DNA of 64,000 nt from Adineta steineri (GCA_905250115.1 CAJNOI010000023.1:81924-145923); one strand, 5' to 3'; positions 1 to 12,092 are shown, counted from the first letter of the stretch. Numbers and translations: made by a program. Notes: a model not told the origin generated them from the letters alone.

Positions 1-1
1 T

Positions 2-193
2 GAAAAGCGAAACGGTCCATCAGGTCTCACTACATATGATTATCAAAGGTTTTATTCAGCACTACCAGATGATCTAATCTGTCAACTCATACGCCTTTAT
101 GATCAAGATTTTCGTCTATTCAAGTATCGAGTAGATGATTATATTAATCGACCTACATTATTAGAAAATTGTAATCAGTTGAAAACACTCTAA
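2..193 (+). CDS. Carbohydrate sulfotransferase, C-terminal end (partial)
   Basis: An open frame enters from the left edge and ends at TAA 191-193, giving 64 residues. The pattern F-Y-S-A-L-P-(x)n-L-(x)2-L-Y-x2-D-F-x-L-F-K-Y resembles the extreme C-terminus of Golgi carbohydrate sulfotransferases of the Sulfotransfer_2 family (chondroitin and HNK-1 type). Those enzymes move sulfate from PAPS to sugars of proteoglycans or glycolipids in the Golgi lumen. The PAPS-binding loops lie outside the window, so activity cannot be judged. The family call rests only on this tail. It could instead be another protein with a similar end. Confidence 0.5.
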   Translation, partial: EKRNGPSGLTTYDYQRFYSALPDDLICQLIRLYDQDFRLFKYRVDDYINRPTLLENCNQLKTL

Positions 194-1219
194 CAAAGCC
201 TGCTCGATTGGCTACTGTTTAGCACATTGATCGATCTAATCCGGTTAATTTGCATAATGATAAAAATTGAATTTTGAAAAGCTTCGTTCATTTGAAATTG
301 TTTTTTTTTTGTATATATATGTATATGATCCGCATTTATTTTGCAAAAAACTTTGTTATTATTTATGGCGTTCTGTTGCAATAAAAGAAATATTTTATTT
401 ATTAAAATTATCATTTGAAAAACACTGATGATCATATTCTCAATAACGAATAACTGACATTTCTCATAGTTATTCTAGAAATGAGATAATTCATCTATGT
501 TTATTTGCTTGTCTCTAACATCATTAGAATAAAAAGAATGAGGGCAAAAGCAAGAGTGAGTTTAATGAGTGTCAAAGGGCCCATTCTATCTCTGAATCCT
601 CATCTACCGGTTCATGTGCATCTTTCGAATGTTTGATTGATAGTATACTGGTCTAAATAGAAGAGAATTACTTTTTGTCGAAGTTTAGATAATTGAATAA
701 ATTTTATGTTTTTATTTTTATTGTTTGAAGAAAAGATAAGAAAGTCTCTTCTATTCTCCCAGGAAATGATTGTCGAGAAGGACGTGACAGTGAAAAACTT
801 CCGCTTTTCCATATGTTATTTTATTTCTATATCAATAATCATATTCTTTAGTCCTCTTTTTCATTCTCTTCTTATTTACATATTCTACTCATGAGATATA
901 TAGAGAGGATAAAAGAACAACAAATTCGTGATGTCAATAAAAATCTTATTTAAATGGGGTAAATTAATATAAAATTTGAGATCAATAATCTTATTTTGTG
1001 ATGTTCAGATTAGATATAAATTTGTCTATAATCAATAGTTGATTATATTTAATTAGATAATAATATAAATCCTGTTTTAATATAATTAAATCGAATTTAT
1101 TTTTTAATTTTAATATAAAGCAAAGAGAGAAGAGAAGAGAAAAGAGAAAAGAGAAAAGAGAAAAGAGAAAAGAGAAATTGTATTCTATTCTATTCTAAAA
1201 TAATGAAAAGAAAAATAGT
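194..1219. other. Intergenic DNA with a GAGAAAA microsatellite
   Basis: AT-rich spacer between the sulfotransferase tail and the 3' end of the adenylate cyclase, which converge. A purine microsatellite of GAGAAAA-type units lies at about 1122-1177. No reading frame here has coding character. Confidence 0.6.
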
Positions 1220-4200
1220 TTAAATATTGAAATTTGTTTTAAGAAAATAAGTTGTCATTCGACTTTTTCCTTTAACATCAATTTCTCCTCGAAGTTCAAA
1301 TTGATATTTGTCTTTTAACGCAAAAGCAACATGTTCAGGAACTTGAATTTTTCCTTTTTCTCCAGTTGAATCCATTCTTGAAGCAACATTAACTGTATCT
1401 CCCCAAATATCATAAAATAATTTTGTTGTTCCAATAACACCAGCAGTAACAGGTCCAAAATTGAAACCCATTCGAAGTTCAAATGCAAAATTTAAAAGTG
1501 CTTCATTAAATCTAATCATTGTTTTTTGAAATGCTAATGCAAATTCTATAAGATCATAAACTGATTCTAAATAAAAAAAAAAGAAAAAAAGAAATAAATA
1601 ATTTAAAAAAAGAAAAAGAAAAAGAAAATACGAAGTTGATCTTGTTGATTTGATTGAGTTTGTAAACCAGATGCAGCCATAAATGTTGCACCAATAGTTT
1701 TAATTTTTTCTATTTTTGAAAATCTTTGATCAAGAAATAATTCTTCAATATCTCCATAAAATTCATTTAAAATTCTTGCATAAAATTTTCCTCCTTCATA
1801 TTGTTCTTCATACATAACATGAAAATTAATTAATGATGCAAAAACAACAGCAACACATGGATGATTTTGAGAATATGATCCACCTAAAAGACGTAATGGT
1901 TCAATAACATGTTCAGGTAAAATATTTCTTAAAAGCCAATCAGCTCTTTCACGTTCTTTTTCGATTTCAATTCTTTGTTCAGTTGATCGATGAATAACAT
2001 GATATTGAAAACGACGTCCAATTTCAATTTGACGACTTATACAATATAAGATTAATACAGAGAGAATTACATCAATTATTGATTCAACTAAAATTTAAAA
2101 ACAAAACAATTAGTTTTCAATTTAAACAAAATCAAGAAAAACAAACTTTGAAAATGTTTTTGTTTAATAAAAATAATAATAAAATAAGTGAGAATTGATA
2201 TAAAAGCAAGAAATATTTTAATTAAATGAGATATTGATGCACCTAATGTTAAATGTGTTGAAATAAAGAGAGAAAATACTGTTAATGTTAATAAATAATT
2301 GTTATTTAATAAGATTATTATTAATGGAGATAAAAGATAAAATGAAATAAATAAATGTCTTAACAAAGATTTCTTAATTAATCTTTTATTTAAATAAATT
2401 AATAAAATCAATAAAATCAATTGAATTGAGATTAATATTAATATTGTTATAATTAAATATTTGGTTTTTAATAAATAAATAAAAATTAATATTAATGATA
2501 AAATTGATAAAATAATTTCAATAAGAAATAAATAATAAGATTCAATTGAATTATGAAAAGATTTTTCTAAACGATTTTCTTTATATTTTAATGTTAAAAA
2601 ATGAAATGCTAAAACTAATTCTTTTTCTTCATTTTCAATTGTTGTTTCATTTAAATTTTCAATTATTTTATCATTAGTTACATCTCCTCCTTTTGATTGA
2701 TCATCTTCAGTTACTGTTGCTCGTCGTGCTTGTTCAACTTCTTCTAATAATGGACTTGATACATTCTATTAAGAAAATTTAAAAAACATATTTTCTTATT
2801 TGAATTCTTTACTGTTTGTTCTGATTGATTTGCAATATTATTAATATCATTTAATGGAACTGATAATGGAACACCTGATGCAACAGCTACAGCAGCCGCT
2901 TTTGCTAATGTCATTTGGGGAGGTTTACAAGTTATTCGATGACTTAAACGTCTTTTACCAATAAAATAAGTTTTAATTGAAACTAAAAGAAAAAGATTTC
3001 CTTTTTTTTATTATTAAATTAAATAAGAAAACAAACCATTATTTGATAATTCATATGGTAAACCTTCTTCAAATTGAAAATCATCTGATTTAACAAATGA
3101 ATAAGTTGATTCAGTTATATGAACATAACCTAACAAAATAAAAATTATTTTCTTTAATTAAAAAGCTAAAAGAAATGAAATTTTCTCCAAAGCTTAGCAA
3201 GCAAAAGATTTGTTTTTTTCCTACAATTTCAAAACTATGTGAATATATACTATTTTAAATTTTAAAAACCTTTTAAACAAAAGAAAAGTAATGATATGAG
3301 ATTTGTTTAAAATAAAATAATTTACCAGGTTTTCCAGTAGATTCCATTTTATTAGCTAATGTAACATCATTTGAAAAAATATCAAATTTAAATTTTCTTG
3401 TTCCAACAATTCCACAATTAACTGAACCCGAAGTGACTCCAACTCTCATATCAACTTGTTCATTATTATCTTGATCAAATTCTTCAATAGCATTTATCAT
3501 AGCTAAACCCATTAGAAGACAAGATTTGGCATGATCTTCTCGTGGTTCTGGACATCCACTAACACAATAATAACAATCTCCTAATGTTGCTATTTTTTCA
3601 CATGACATTTGAACACATAAATCATCAAATCTTCCATATAAATCTGATAATAATGAAACTAATTGTGATGCACTTTTATTTGATGACATTTGGGTAAAAC
3701 CAACAATATCAGCAAATAATATTGATACATTTTCCATTCTTTCAATATGTAATGGACGAAAAGTTGCCATTTTTTTTTCATCATTGATTTTTTCTGTTAT
3801 ATTTACATTTTGAACACGTTGACGAAATACATCAAAATCTTCCATTATAACTTGAGCATATTTTCTTGGCATTAATGAATCAATCATTTTAGATATTAAT
3901 GTATGTTCAGTTGATAATGAACGATGAACAATTGCATCTGATAGAATTTTATTTTATTTATTTTCAAATAATTTCTTATTAATTTTAAACTTACTTTTAC
4001 ATAATTGATTATGTGCTGATCGAATATTAATATCTAATAAACGATTTAAATAAATTCCAATCAAATGTGTTAGACATATTAATAATAATATAGATAGATT
4101 TTTAAGATTTAATACAATTATTAGAATTGTTAAAAATATTGTTATTAATATTGATAATACAAATGATAAATTTAATAATGTATAAATTAATAAAATAACC

Positions 4201-4598
4201 AAACAAATATTATATTGATTTGGATAAAAACAAGTTAAAAGACATAAAGGTAATATACATATTAATGATATTATATAAGATAAATTTCTATTTCGTATAC
4301 GATTTATTAGAATTAAAGAAAATAAATTAAGTAAAATACTTGAAGATAAGAAGAAATATGTTATTAATTTAACATAATTATCTTTCTCATCAATGAAATA
4401 ACATTGAAAGAAATAAATCAATCCATGAATTAATAATATCAATACTAATAAACGATGTCGAGATGGATAAATATTTTTTAAAAAACTTAATTCATATTTA
4501 TTTTCAATATATGATGAATCAAATTGAGGATTAAATATTGATTTTAAACTCCATGATTCACTTTTACGTACATTTTCTGAACATTGATCAGTTATCAT
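1220..4598 (-). CDS. Membrane adenylate cyclase, ADCY9-like
   Basis: Converts ATP to cAMP at the plasma membrane. Seven exons on the minus strand keep phase throughout: 4598-3995, 3937-3326, 3129-3037, 2982-2813, 2765-2147, 2087-1632 and 1566-1220, giving 966 aa. Order: first membrane bundle (exon 1), cyclase domain C1 (exon 2) with both metal Asp motifs (FADIVGFT and TLGDCYYC), a linker, second membrane bundle (exon 5), and cyclase domain C2 (exons 6-7). C2 has the substrate Lys in EKIKTIGATFMAASGL and the D-x6-N-x3-R set in LFYDIWGDTVNVASRMDS. Sequence is closest to vertebrate ADCY9, but the protein is much shorter because the C1b linker and C-terminus are small. Introns are 47-65 bp except 3130-3325 (196 bp). 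The start is the only Met before the membrane bundle; an in-frame TAG lies 18 bp upstream. All catalytic residues looked for are present. Confidence 0.93.
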
Positions 4599-6149
4599 TG
4601 CACCAATTATTGACTAGAACGACCAATTACATTTACAAAACTAAACTAAACAAAACAAAAATATATCAATAAGATTTCTTTCGGAAGAACTAATCTCTCT
4701 TTTATGACATTTTCTTAATTTAATTTAAATAAAGAAATAACACATCACTATTTTTCTATCCAATTAATTCTAACAAACAAATATTTCTAGAAGAATTTTA
4801 TCAGATAAAAATACTTATTTTGATAATATCTAGTTTTCACAGATTAATTCGATTATTTCTTACAAATATTAATACAATTAGAGACAAATTTACTCATTTT
4901 AAAAATAGAAAGAAAAAAAAGAACACGAAAATATTTTCGAATGTTATTTTCTATTTTCTCGATAGAAAAAAAAAAGAGATTCATCCAAATAAGATCAACG
5001 AGATTATTTTCATAGATAAACCAATGAAAAAACTGTCATGTAATGCATTAATGTGTTAATCATACGTTTTATCTTAATTAATTGAATTATAATGATGTAG
5101 AAATAATCATATTATTTACTTTTCATTTAAATCAAATTTAACATTTCTAAGAAATTAAAATAGGAATAAATAGATTTTATTTTCTTTTAATCTAAAAGAC
5201 TCTTATGAACATAAAAGAATAGATTTTCAAAATCTTATTTGAAAATGAACAAATATTTTTTCAAAGAAAATTCAAATATCGAATTAGCGAATTCGTTTTT
5301 TAAGAAGATTTCTCTGATTGATTTAATAAAATAAAATTTTGAAATTCTATTTCATTGTTCAATGAGTTAATTATTTTATGAAAATTTTAAATAAATTTTG
5401 AACATTTTTCTGAATTAAAAAATAAAAATTATTTTCTGATTGAGTTTTGTTTTTATTGAAATAGTTTTGATATAACATGAAAATTAAATATGTAATTCTT
5501 AGAAAATAAATTCGATCTAAGTATATTAATTCTAATCTGAAGATAAAATGATTTGACGTAAGCATGTTAAAAATAAGTCATATCTATGATTGATTAGAAT
5601 AATATCGAATGTCATTTTACATTAGTTTATATCAATAGATTCCACATATCATTAATCATCTAACATATCTCTCAAATATTCATTCAATTATTAGTCTACA
5701 CTATTTTATATCATCGTTTTTCTTTCCAAATCTCTTTTTAAAATTCTAAGAGAAAATTTTCAAAGTTCTATCATTCTATAATTAGTTTCTATCAACAGAA
5801 TTTAAAAGAGAAAAAAATAGTTCATATTCTATCAATATAGAAGAATGAAAATTGTATCTGTCATTATTCATAGATGTCGTTCAAAAGAAGAAAAAAGAAA
5901 GTGTCGAATTCATTTGAAATATGAAAATAATTCTTTGATTTGTAATTATTTTCTATAAATAAATATTATTCTCAATAAAATAAATGATAATTTAGATAAG
6001 AAAAGAAATGTGTTGGTAGATAATCATGGTCATTGTTTGTATTGATTAAATGTTCATTGGATGAACTTTCTATGGACTGACCTCACTTACGATGTCAAAT
6101 TAAATATAAATATAACGAAAGAGAAAGAGAAAAAGAAAAAGATAAGTAA
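4599..6149. other. Intergenic region between divergent genes
   Basis: Upstream region shared by the adenylate cyclase (left, minus) and the small gene at 6150 (right, plus). Very AT-rich, with no credible reading frame. It should hold both promoters, but no convincing core element can be picked out by eye. Confidence 0.5.
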
Positions 6150-6800
6150 ATGGCTCCAGCACGTGGATCACGTAAATCTGAACAAGTTGCAGCATCATCA
6201 TTATCAATGGAAAATCAATTATTAGCTGATATTGATGAATCAATAAATTATGGTGATGAACATGATGATGATGATGATGGTTTAAAAAAAGATGATGAAG
6301 ATTCAAATGAAAATCCAATTGATCCATTTAAAACAAAACAATTTCAATCAAAACGACGACGTGGATTTCGTAAAAAACCTCGTCCATTTAGTGAAGAAGA
6401 TATTGAAGCATTACAACAATTATCATGTGCTAAAGCTTTTTCAAAATTTCATTCTCGAATGACAAGAGAAGCTCAAACAGATGAATCAATTGGAGATTAT
6501 CTTAAAGCTTGTGCTTTATTAGCTACGAAATTACGACATTGTAAAAATGAATTTTTAGATGGGGATAATGCTGATCAACAAATTGAAAGTTATTATAAAG
6601 ATCGATTAGAAGAATATTCAACTTTATCAAAACAAGAGTTTTTAACTTTAGCTGAACGTTATAAATCAGATATTCATCATACCATTGATAAATGGCTTAA
6701 AAAACGTTCAAAATCAAGATCACATGCCAAAAAATCAAATCCTGGAGAATATAAAAGAAATATGTTATCAGATGCTCTTCAAGCTCTTGCTAAAAAATAA
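6150..6800 (+). CDS. Conserved-looking 216-aa protein of unknown function
   Basis: Single exon, 216 aa. Residues 1-50 are acidic, with an Asp run near 31-37. A strongly basic patch follows (about 56-66, KRRRGFRKKPR), then a Cys-containing, probably helical region (about 70-180) and a basic tail (KKRSKSRSHAKK). No catalytic motif or family is recognised. The acid-base layout would suit a nuclear or RNA-associated protein, but that is only inference. The next ORF starts 88 bp after its stop on the same strand. A decayed copy of its 3' half lies near 15 kb. Codon use matches other genes in the window, and the ORF is uninterrupted, so it is probably real. Confidence 0.7.
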   Translation: MAPARGSRKSEQVAASSLSMENQLLADIDESINYGDEHDDDDDGLKKDDEDSNENPIDPFKTKQFQSKRRRGFRKKPRPFSEEDIEALQQLSCAKAFSKFHSRMTREAQTDESIGDYLKACALLATKLRHCKNEFLDGDNADQQIESYYKDRLEEYSTLSKQEFLTLAERYKSDIHHTIDKWLKKRSKSRSHAKKSNPGEYKRNMLSDALQALAKK

Positions 6801-6888
6801 TTCATTTCTCTCTTTTTTTCCTTTTCCTTTTCTTCCATTAAATTCAAATAAATAAAATAAAATTTTTTTGTTTTTTCTTGTTCTTTAG
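6801..6888 (+). promoter_or_regulatory. 88-bp intercistronic spacer with acceptor-like 3' end
   Basis: Pyrimidine-rich spacer between two same-strand ORFs, ending TTGTTCTTTAG directly at the next ATG. Bdelloids are known to use spliced-leader trans-splicing, and this spacing suits a two-gene operon. The same layout, including the TTTAG-ATG junction, survives in the decayed copy at 15.1-15.2 kb. Confidence 0.4.
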
Positions 6889-7146
6889 ATGAATTCTCTC
6901 TATTTTAATATTTATTCAATGTATCCTGAAGCAGGAGATGATCAAATGTATGGAACAACAAAAGATGAACCATGGCCAAAATGTTCACCTGCATCATTAC
7001 GTGATCAAGCAACAATTTTAATTCGACGAACAATTCATTGGAAACAACGTTCATCACTTCCAGTACCACAACATATTCAATATATTATTGATGATTTTCC
7101 ATCTGGACTTAAACCACTTTTACATTTTCATTTTCATAAAAAGTAA
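6889..7146 (+). CDS. Small SOCS-box-like protein
   Basis: 85-aa ORF. Residues about 33-70 (SPASLRDQATILIRRTI, then SSLPVPQHIQYII) resemble a SOCS box: a P-x-S-L start, an L-I-R-R core and the L-P-x-P-(x)3-Y-I end. SOCS boxes bind elongin B/C and recruit cullin ubiquitin ligases. No SH2, SPRY, ankyrin or WD domain is present, so it would be a stand-alone box or the last exon of a longer gene. The ATG is immediately preceded by TTGTTCTTTAG, a textbook 3' splice site. With the gene ending 88 bp upstream, this suggests either spliced-leader trans-splicing in an operon-like pair or a missed upstream exon. A broken copy lies at about 15.2 kb. Confidence 0.55.
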   Translation: MNSLYFNIYSMYPEAGDDQMYGTTKDEPWPKCSPASLRDQATILIRRTIHWKQRSSLPVPQHIQYIIDDFPSGLKPLLHFHFHKK

Positions 7147-8477
7147 TTTCTTGTTTTTCCGTTTCTTTTTCTTTTTCTTTTCTTCTAATTTAGTAATAAT
7201 TAATAATAATTGTTTTGAGAATTTTTTGTATAAAATAAAACTTAGTACTGATATAGACTAACGTTTATTTCACTTTTTATTTTTTCTCTATTTTTCTTTA
7301 TACAATTGATTCAAATTGTTTCGAAGGTAACAGTCAATTGATAGAATAACAATTGCAATGATCAATCAATATGATAAAATCTAGTATCATTTTGAAAGAA
7401 TATTCTCGAATGAAAAAAAGAGTAGATGAAATATTGAATTAATAATCAAGTTCTTGGAGTAACAAATACGAAACAAGAGAAGAGGGTGAGTGTGGGTGTG
7501 GGTGTGACCGTGTCTCTAATCTATTGTGTCTATCACTCACCGTTCAGAAGATTAAGTAAAAGTCATGGAAGCGGAGAATTCATTCAAAATATCTTAAACA
7601 AGTCGAGACAATATAATATAAAATCTAATGAATATATATTCATAGAACAGTATGTTATGAAGGAAATAAAAAAAGAAGAGCAGAAATTTTGGGATATGTT
7701 ATATTGTAATATTCAGTTGTTAAAGGGACAATTGGATTGATAAATATCGTCAACAACTACTTTTCGAAAAGAAAATATAATAAATAGTGTTATTTTAATT
7801 AGTATATAATATGAACTTTCGCTTTGTGTGTCATATTTTGAGAGCGTTTGTAGATAGTTATATAGATGACCGTTTCTTATGTAAAAAAAGTCATTTATCA
7901 TCAAAGACAAAGATTGAAATCGAAGAAATAAACGTATTCTTTCATAATTAATACGTATAGTAATTAATGATAGAATAAACATCCGTCTTATATTTATCAT
8001 CGATATAATTAAAAATAATCTCAATAAAATGTGTCATTCTCTGAATATTACTAATAGAATGAATGGCAAGAGTGTGAGTGTGACTTTGATATCTCCATCA
8101 TTTTCTGAAAAGAAAAGGTTTAGTATACTTAAAATATGTTTCTTACATTTTTATAGCCTAAGGGGAAATGTTGTTGAACGGAAGATTAGAAATAATATTC
8201 AAGAAAAATAAGATGAAATTATCAAATGCTTGAAATGTGTCATTATACTAAGAAAGAAAAAATTAATTTTTAATAAAAGTAGAAAATCTAATTGGTTATT
8301 ACATTAGCATTTTGTAGCGAATAATTGGTTGATTTTTTCTAAAATTTTCATCATACATGAAAAGGAAGTCCTTCTCAAGAAATACCTAGATAGTAACTAA
8401 TTTATTTTTTCTTAACATGAATCTCTTTTATATATAAATTCCTTGATGTTCTCTGTCACATTCATTTTTCCATAAGT
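7147..8477. other. Intergenic; contains a GGGTGTG fold-back tract
   Basis: No credible gene. A G-rich tract of TGTGGG units (about 7484-7506) is followed by a C-rich partner (about 7532-7541), one of several such fold-back units in the window. A weaker GAGTGTGAGTGTG tract lies at about 8069-8083. ORFs in this stretch lack coding character. Confidence 0.5.
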
Positions 8478-9377
8478 ATGGATGCCTATTCTATTCTTGA
8501 AATTGTTCGAAATATTGTTTATAGTGGAGTTTTATTAATCGCTCTTGTTTATTCATGTTTGATTCTATTGATTTCACGTTTTCGTCATCAAAATAACATG
8601 TTTATACTTAATCTTTGTGTAAATACAATGACTACTTGTATATATTTTATAATTTATTTTTATGCTATTTATTATGATATGCCACAATCGATGTGTATTC
8701 TTTTTAATTATGCATTCAATATTGCTAGTATACAAATTCCATTTGCTTTCGTAGCATTCACTGTTCATCGATTCTGTGTAATTGTATATCATACAAAAGC
8801 ATTATTTAAAACGAAACAATGGGTAGTAATATGTATTTTAACTCAATGGATTGCTCAATTTGTTATCTCATTACCATTCGTTTTTGAATATTATGATGTA
8901 AGTATTTTGTTGTTAGAAAGAAATGATTTATTTTTATTATTATAGGATTGTACAAGTAATACCGTATGGATGGGATTTTATACATTGATTACTGCTGTAA
9001 TTTTACCATCATCAATCAATATGATCTTGAATATTTGCATATTTATTCATGTTCGAAAATCTTCTCTTCGTGTTCATCCTAGACGTCTCAACACAATAAC
9101 AAATGGAATTAATCATCAACAATCAAGAATCAGTCGTCGAGATATTTCTCTATTAAAACAGATGATTTTTACCTTTACAATGTTTATTATTGGATGGACT
9201 CCTGCTCTTGTTATTAATACAGTAGATGTTATGATTTTTGTCAATTTTGACGTACAAATGGCGAGTGTATATTTAAGCGTAATATGTTTATTAGCCGTTA
9301 TAATCAATTTATTCATATATAATCATGAAATTAGACGATATCTATTTGATTCTATTCGACGTTGTTTTCATTGTTAA
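8478..9377 (+). CDS. Rhodopsin-like (class A type) GPCR, orphan
   Basis: Two exons (8478-8897 and 8946-9377) separated by a 48-bp GT..AG intron, giving 283 aa. Seven hydrophobic helices can be traced. The E/DRY region is degenerate (HRFCVIVY), TM6 ends IGWTPAL (CWxP-like) and TM7 ends INLFIYNHEIRRYLF, an NPxxY-like signature followed by a short basic tail. The N-terminus is very short. It probably signals through G proteins at the cell surface; the ligand is unknown. Bdelloids carry many such short orphan receptors. The degenerate DRY motif is the main oddity. Confidence 0.8.
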
Positions 9378-10605
9378 AATAACTACTAAACTGTTTTTTT
9401 TTGAAAATGAAATTATGTTTTCTTTGATAATTTCGATAGCTGTGTAACCTCTGTCGAATAAATCACGTTTCAAACAGAGTGTTCAATCTGTCAATGTTAA
9501 GTCATTGCGATAGTCTCATTCTCTAACCAGAAAAAATATATTCATAACAATCATATCAACAATATCTCCAGATAATTTAACCTGATTTTGAACAATTTTT
9601 AATATGAATTTATACTAACTGATAGAATGCAGATGTACATAAACTGTAAAAACGTTATGTCTTTTTCTTTCTTTCTGATGAAGAGACACAAGAAGAAAGA
9701 GAAAAACACGAATGCTGTTTTGAATATTTATTTCTATTTGTAGAATCCGAAAAGATACAAAAAAAAGGTTTTTCCCATATTTAATTAATCCACATGTTTT
9801 ATCTTATTCAGCTAGTGTTGTAAAGATAAAATGATTTGTCAAAGAAAACTCGAAGCTCCTATACTAAACTTCATTAATATATTGTACAATGAAGATCTAA
9901 TAGAAAATACTGGAGAATACTTTTTGACAAATGAAATTTGTACGATTAGCAAATTGAGAATCAATTTATAATACAACTCAAGTTGGTCTTACCACAGAAG
10001 AAGCTTTTCAAGTCAATAAAACAATAAAGTACGATAGTAAGTCGTGAATTTTAAGATAATAAAGTGTCACTTTTGTTGTCTGATCGAATTGACAAAATAA
10101 TGAAGATATTTAAAAGGAGAGTTTTAGAACAGTGACATTTTTTCTAACGATTTTAATGGTAAAAGACCTAAATGAGAAATTAATATTCTTAGATTTTAGA
10201 TTTCATAGTGTCTTTTCTTTGTATTTCTTCAATTATTTTTAAAGTTCTCCTTCTAATGGTTCTTCTTCATATGCATTTTAATTTGGTACACAAATTGTTC
10301 AAGGTGATCATATTGATATGAAATTCTATTTATTTCACAATGATCGACTTTTGGGTTTGGCATTTCATTTTGAAAATGCTTGTCCAAAACAATTATTTTC
10401 TGATAAATTCCATAGCGAAGAGTTTTTATTTGTCTCTTTTGATTTTTTAAAATAGTTATTAGTTTTCAAAGAAGCGGTATGGCAATGTTGATGATAGATA
10501 TATAATTGTTCATTATTTATTTGTTTATTCATTCGATTAAATAAAATATGAACGATCAGTCGTTCCGTTACACATACATCATACAAAATATCTACACAAT
10601 AAACT
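9378..10605. other. Intergenic spacer with a possible SPRY remnant
   Basis: AT-rich, no intact gene. It lies between the 3' ends of the GPCR (plus) and the aminotransferase (minus). The only coding-like stretch is listed separately at 10243-10385. Confidence 0.5.
10243..10385 (+). pseudogene. Possible SPRY-domain fragment
   Basis: Reading forward gives SPSNGSSSYAF, a stop, then FGTQIVQGDHIDMKFYLF and HNDRLLGLAF. The G-D-x-I-(x)n-L-x2-N-D-x2-L-G-x-A-F spacing is that of the second half of a SPRY domain. There is a stop in frame and no exon context, so this would be a relic. The match is short. Confidence 0.3.
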
Positions 10606-11898
10606 TCAGGAAGACTGATCAGATTCGGCGCGATCATTGAGTACTTCTTTCAATCGCGTTAATGCTTGATCCATCGTGATCTTACTCATGGAAAAGACCA
10701 GGCGAAACCAACCGGGTTCTGCACATCCCAGTACTTCTCCTCGTAATATGAACACTCCTGCACAAACGAACAACTGTTTGAATAAATAGAGCTCGTCGGC
10801 AAATGTTGCTTTTGCTGGCATGAACGCTCTCAAATCAATCCAGATGAAAAATCCCGCCTGTGATCGACGTACCCTCACACTGGGAATCGTCTCAAGGGTT
10901 GTTTTCACATATGCATATTGTTGTGTGAGTCGTTGACGATTTAGTTGAATATAAGTTCGAACCCATGAACGATCGGAGATTAACTGTTGCAGCATAAATT
11001 GCACATTGCGTGATGGTACGAGAAGGAAGTTCAGTTTACTAGACAGCTGACAGATTTCTGGTGTGGCGGTATACATCACACCGACGCGTGCACCATTCAA
11101 GGAAAAGTCTTTACTAAATGACCATAGAAAATGTGTTCGGTTCGGATCGGGTAGCAGTAAGCGATAGTTGAGAATGGAACGAAATGAACAGTTGAGAAAG
11201 GTACTCAAGGCATAGATTTCATCGATGACGACGTGTAGGCAATGCTCAGCAGCAAATTTTAGAATTGGAAGAAGAGTGTCAATATTGTAGATATCCCCTA
11301 GAGGATTACTGGGGTTGATCAGGAGAATGATTCGCGGGCAGAGACCGTCATTGAGAGCTTGTTGGTAGCCGCGTTCGAAGATTTCTCTAGATAATTCAAA
11401 TTGCCCGTTGCTTTGATTGAGCAGAGGACAACGAATGACTCGATTTTGCGTGACCACTGAGACATTATGGTCAATATACGAATAATACGGACTGGGGATC
11501 AGGATGGCGTCGTTAGCATCCGCTAGCATGTAGCTGTACACTGTGAAACCTCCAGCCGCTCCACTGGTTAGTACCATTCGATCGGGTGTCAATTGAACAC
11601 TATCATTTAGAGATAAGACATCGTGAAAAAACGTGCAGAGCTCTTGCCGAAAGGACAATTCTCCTAATGGATTACCATAATGATTTAATAATCGGCTCCA
11701 TGCTGTTAAGGACGACATCTTTGCTGCTAATTCTTCCTCACAGAGCATATTTTCTGCCAGACCCAAGTTGATCATGCCACAAGGATTGTTGTTCGGATCG
11801 AAAAGGTTGCATTGGATCAAATCGAAGTAATCAATGAGATTAGATAGAACACCGTTCTTTTCTCGATGACTGCCACGTAAGGAAAGATTAGATGACAT
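10606..11898 (-). CDS. ACC-synthase-like PLP aminotransferase (fold type I)
   Basis: Intronless 430-aa ORF, a normal length for class I/II aminotransferases related to 1-aminocyclopropane-1-carboxylate synthase. PLP-site residues are in place: Asn195 (INPSNPLG), Asp226 and Tyr229 (VIDEIYALS), the Schiff-base Lys263 (SFSKDFSLNGARVG), Arg271, and the substrate Arg in GWFRLVFS near residue 407. True ACC synthase activity is unproven in animal homologues; a general amino-acid aminotransferase or lyase is equally likely. The gene is clearly GC-richer than its surroundings, uses CTG, CGC and GCG codons that are rare elsewhere here, and lacks introns. That could mean horizontal acquisition or a retrocopy. 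A cluster of TGACG sites lies upstream. Confidence 0.9.
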   Translation of the reverse strand: MSSNLSLRGSHREKNGVLSNLIDYFDLIQCNLFDPNNNPCGMINLGLAENMLCEEELAAKMSSLTAWSRLLNHYGNPLGELSFRQELCTFFHDVLSLNDSVQLTPDRMVLTSGAAGGFTVYSYMLADANDAILIPSPYYSYIDHNVSVVTQNRVIRCPLLNQSNGQFELSREIFERGYQQALNDGLCPRIILLINPSNPLGDIYNIDTLLPILKFAAEHCLHVVIDEIYALSTFLNCSFRSILNYRLLLPDPNRTHFLWSFSKDFSLNGARVGVMYTATPEICQLSSKLNFLLVPSRNVQFMLQQLISDRSWVRTYIQLNRQRLTQQYAYVKTTLETIPSVRVRRSQAGFFIWIDLRAFMPAKATFADELYLFKQLFVCAGVFILRGEVLGCAEPGWFRLVFSMSKITMDQALTRLKEVLNDRAESDQSS

Positions 11899-12092
11899 AG
11901 GATGTTGTCTTGATTATTGAAATACGAGATGTCTGAGATGATGGTTGATTCCATTTATAGAGTTATTTATAGTTCGGATAGATGTTACATCCCTTTTCGA
12001 CGAATGGTGCAATATGTCTGCGGGGTCACAGATGACGAATTCTTGATGATGAATCATATAGTGTACTTGTACAGTGATGAAAGAAAAGAAAG

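Noticed and set aside
6100..6327. Minus-strand His/Leu-rich ORF
   Set aside because: Antisense shadow of the Asp-rich coding sequence of the gene at 6150.
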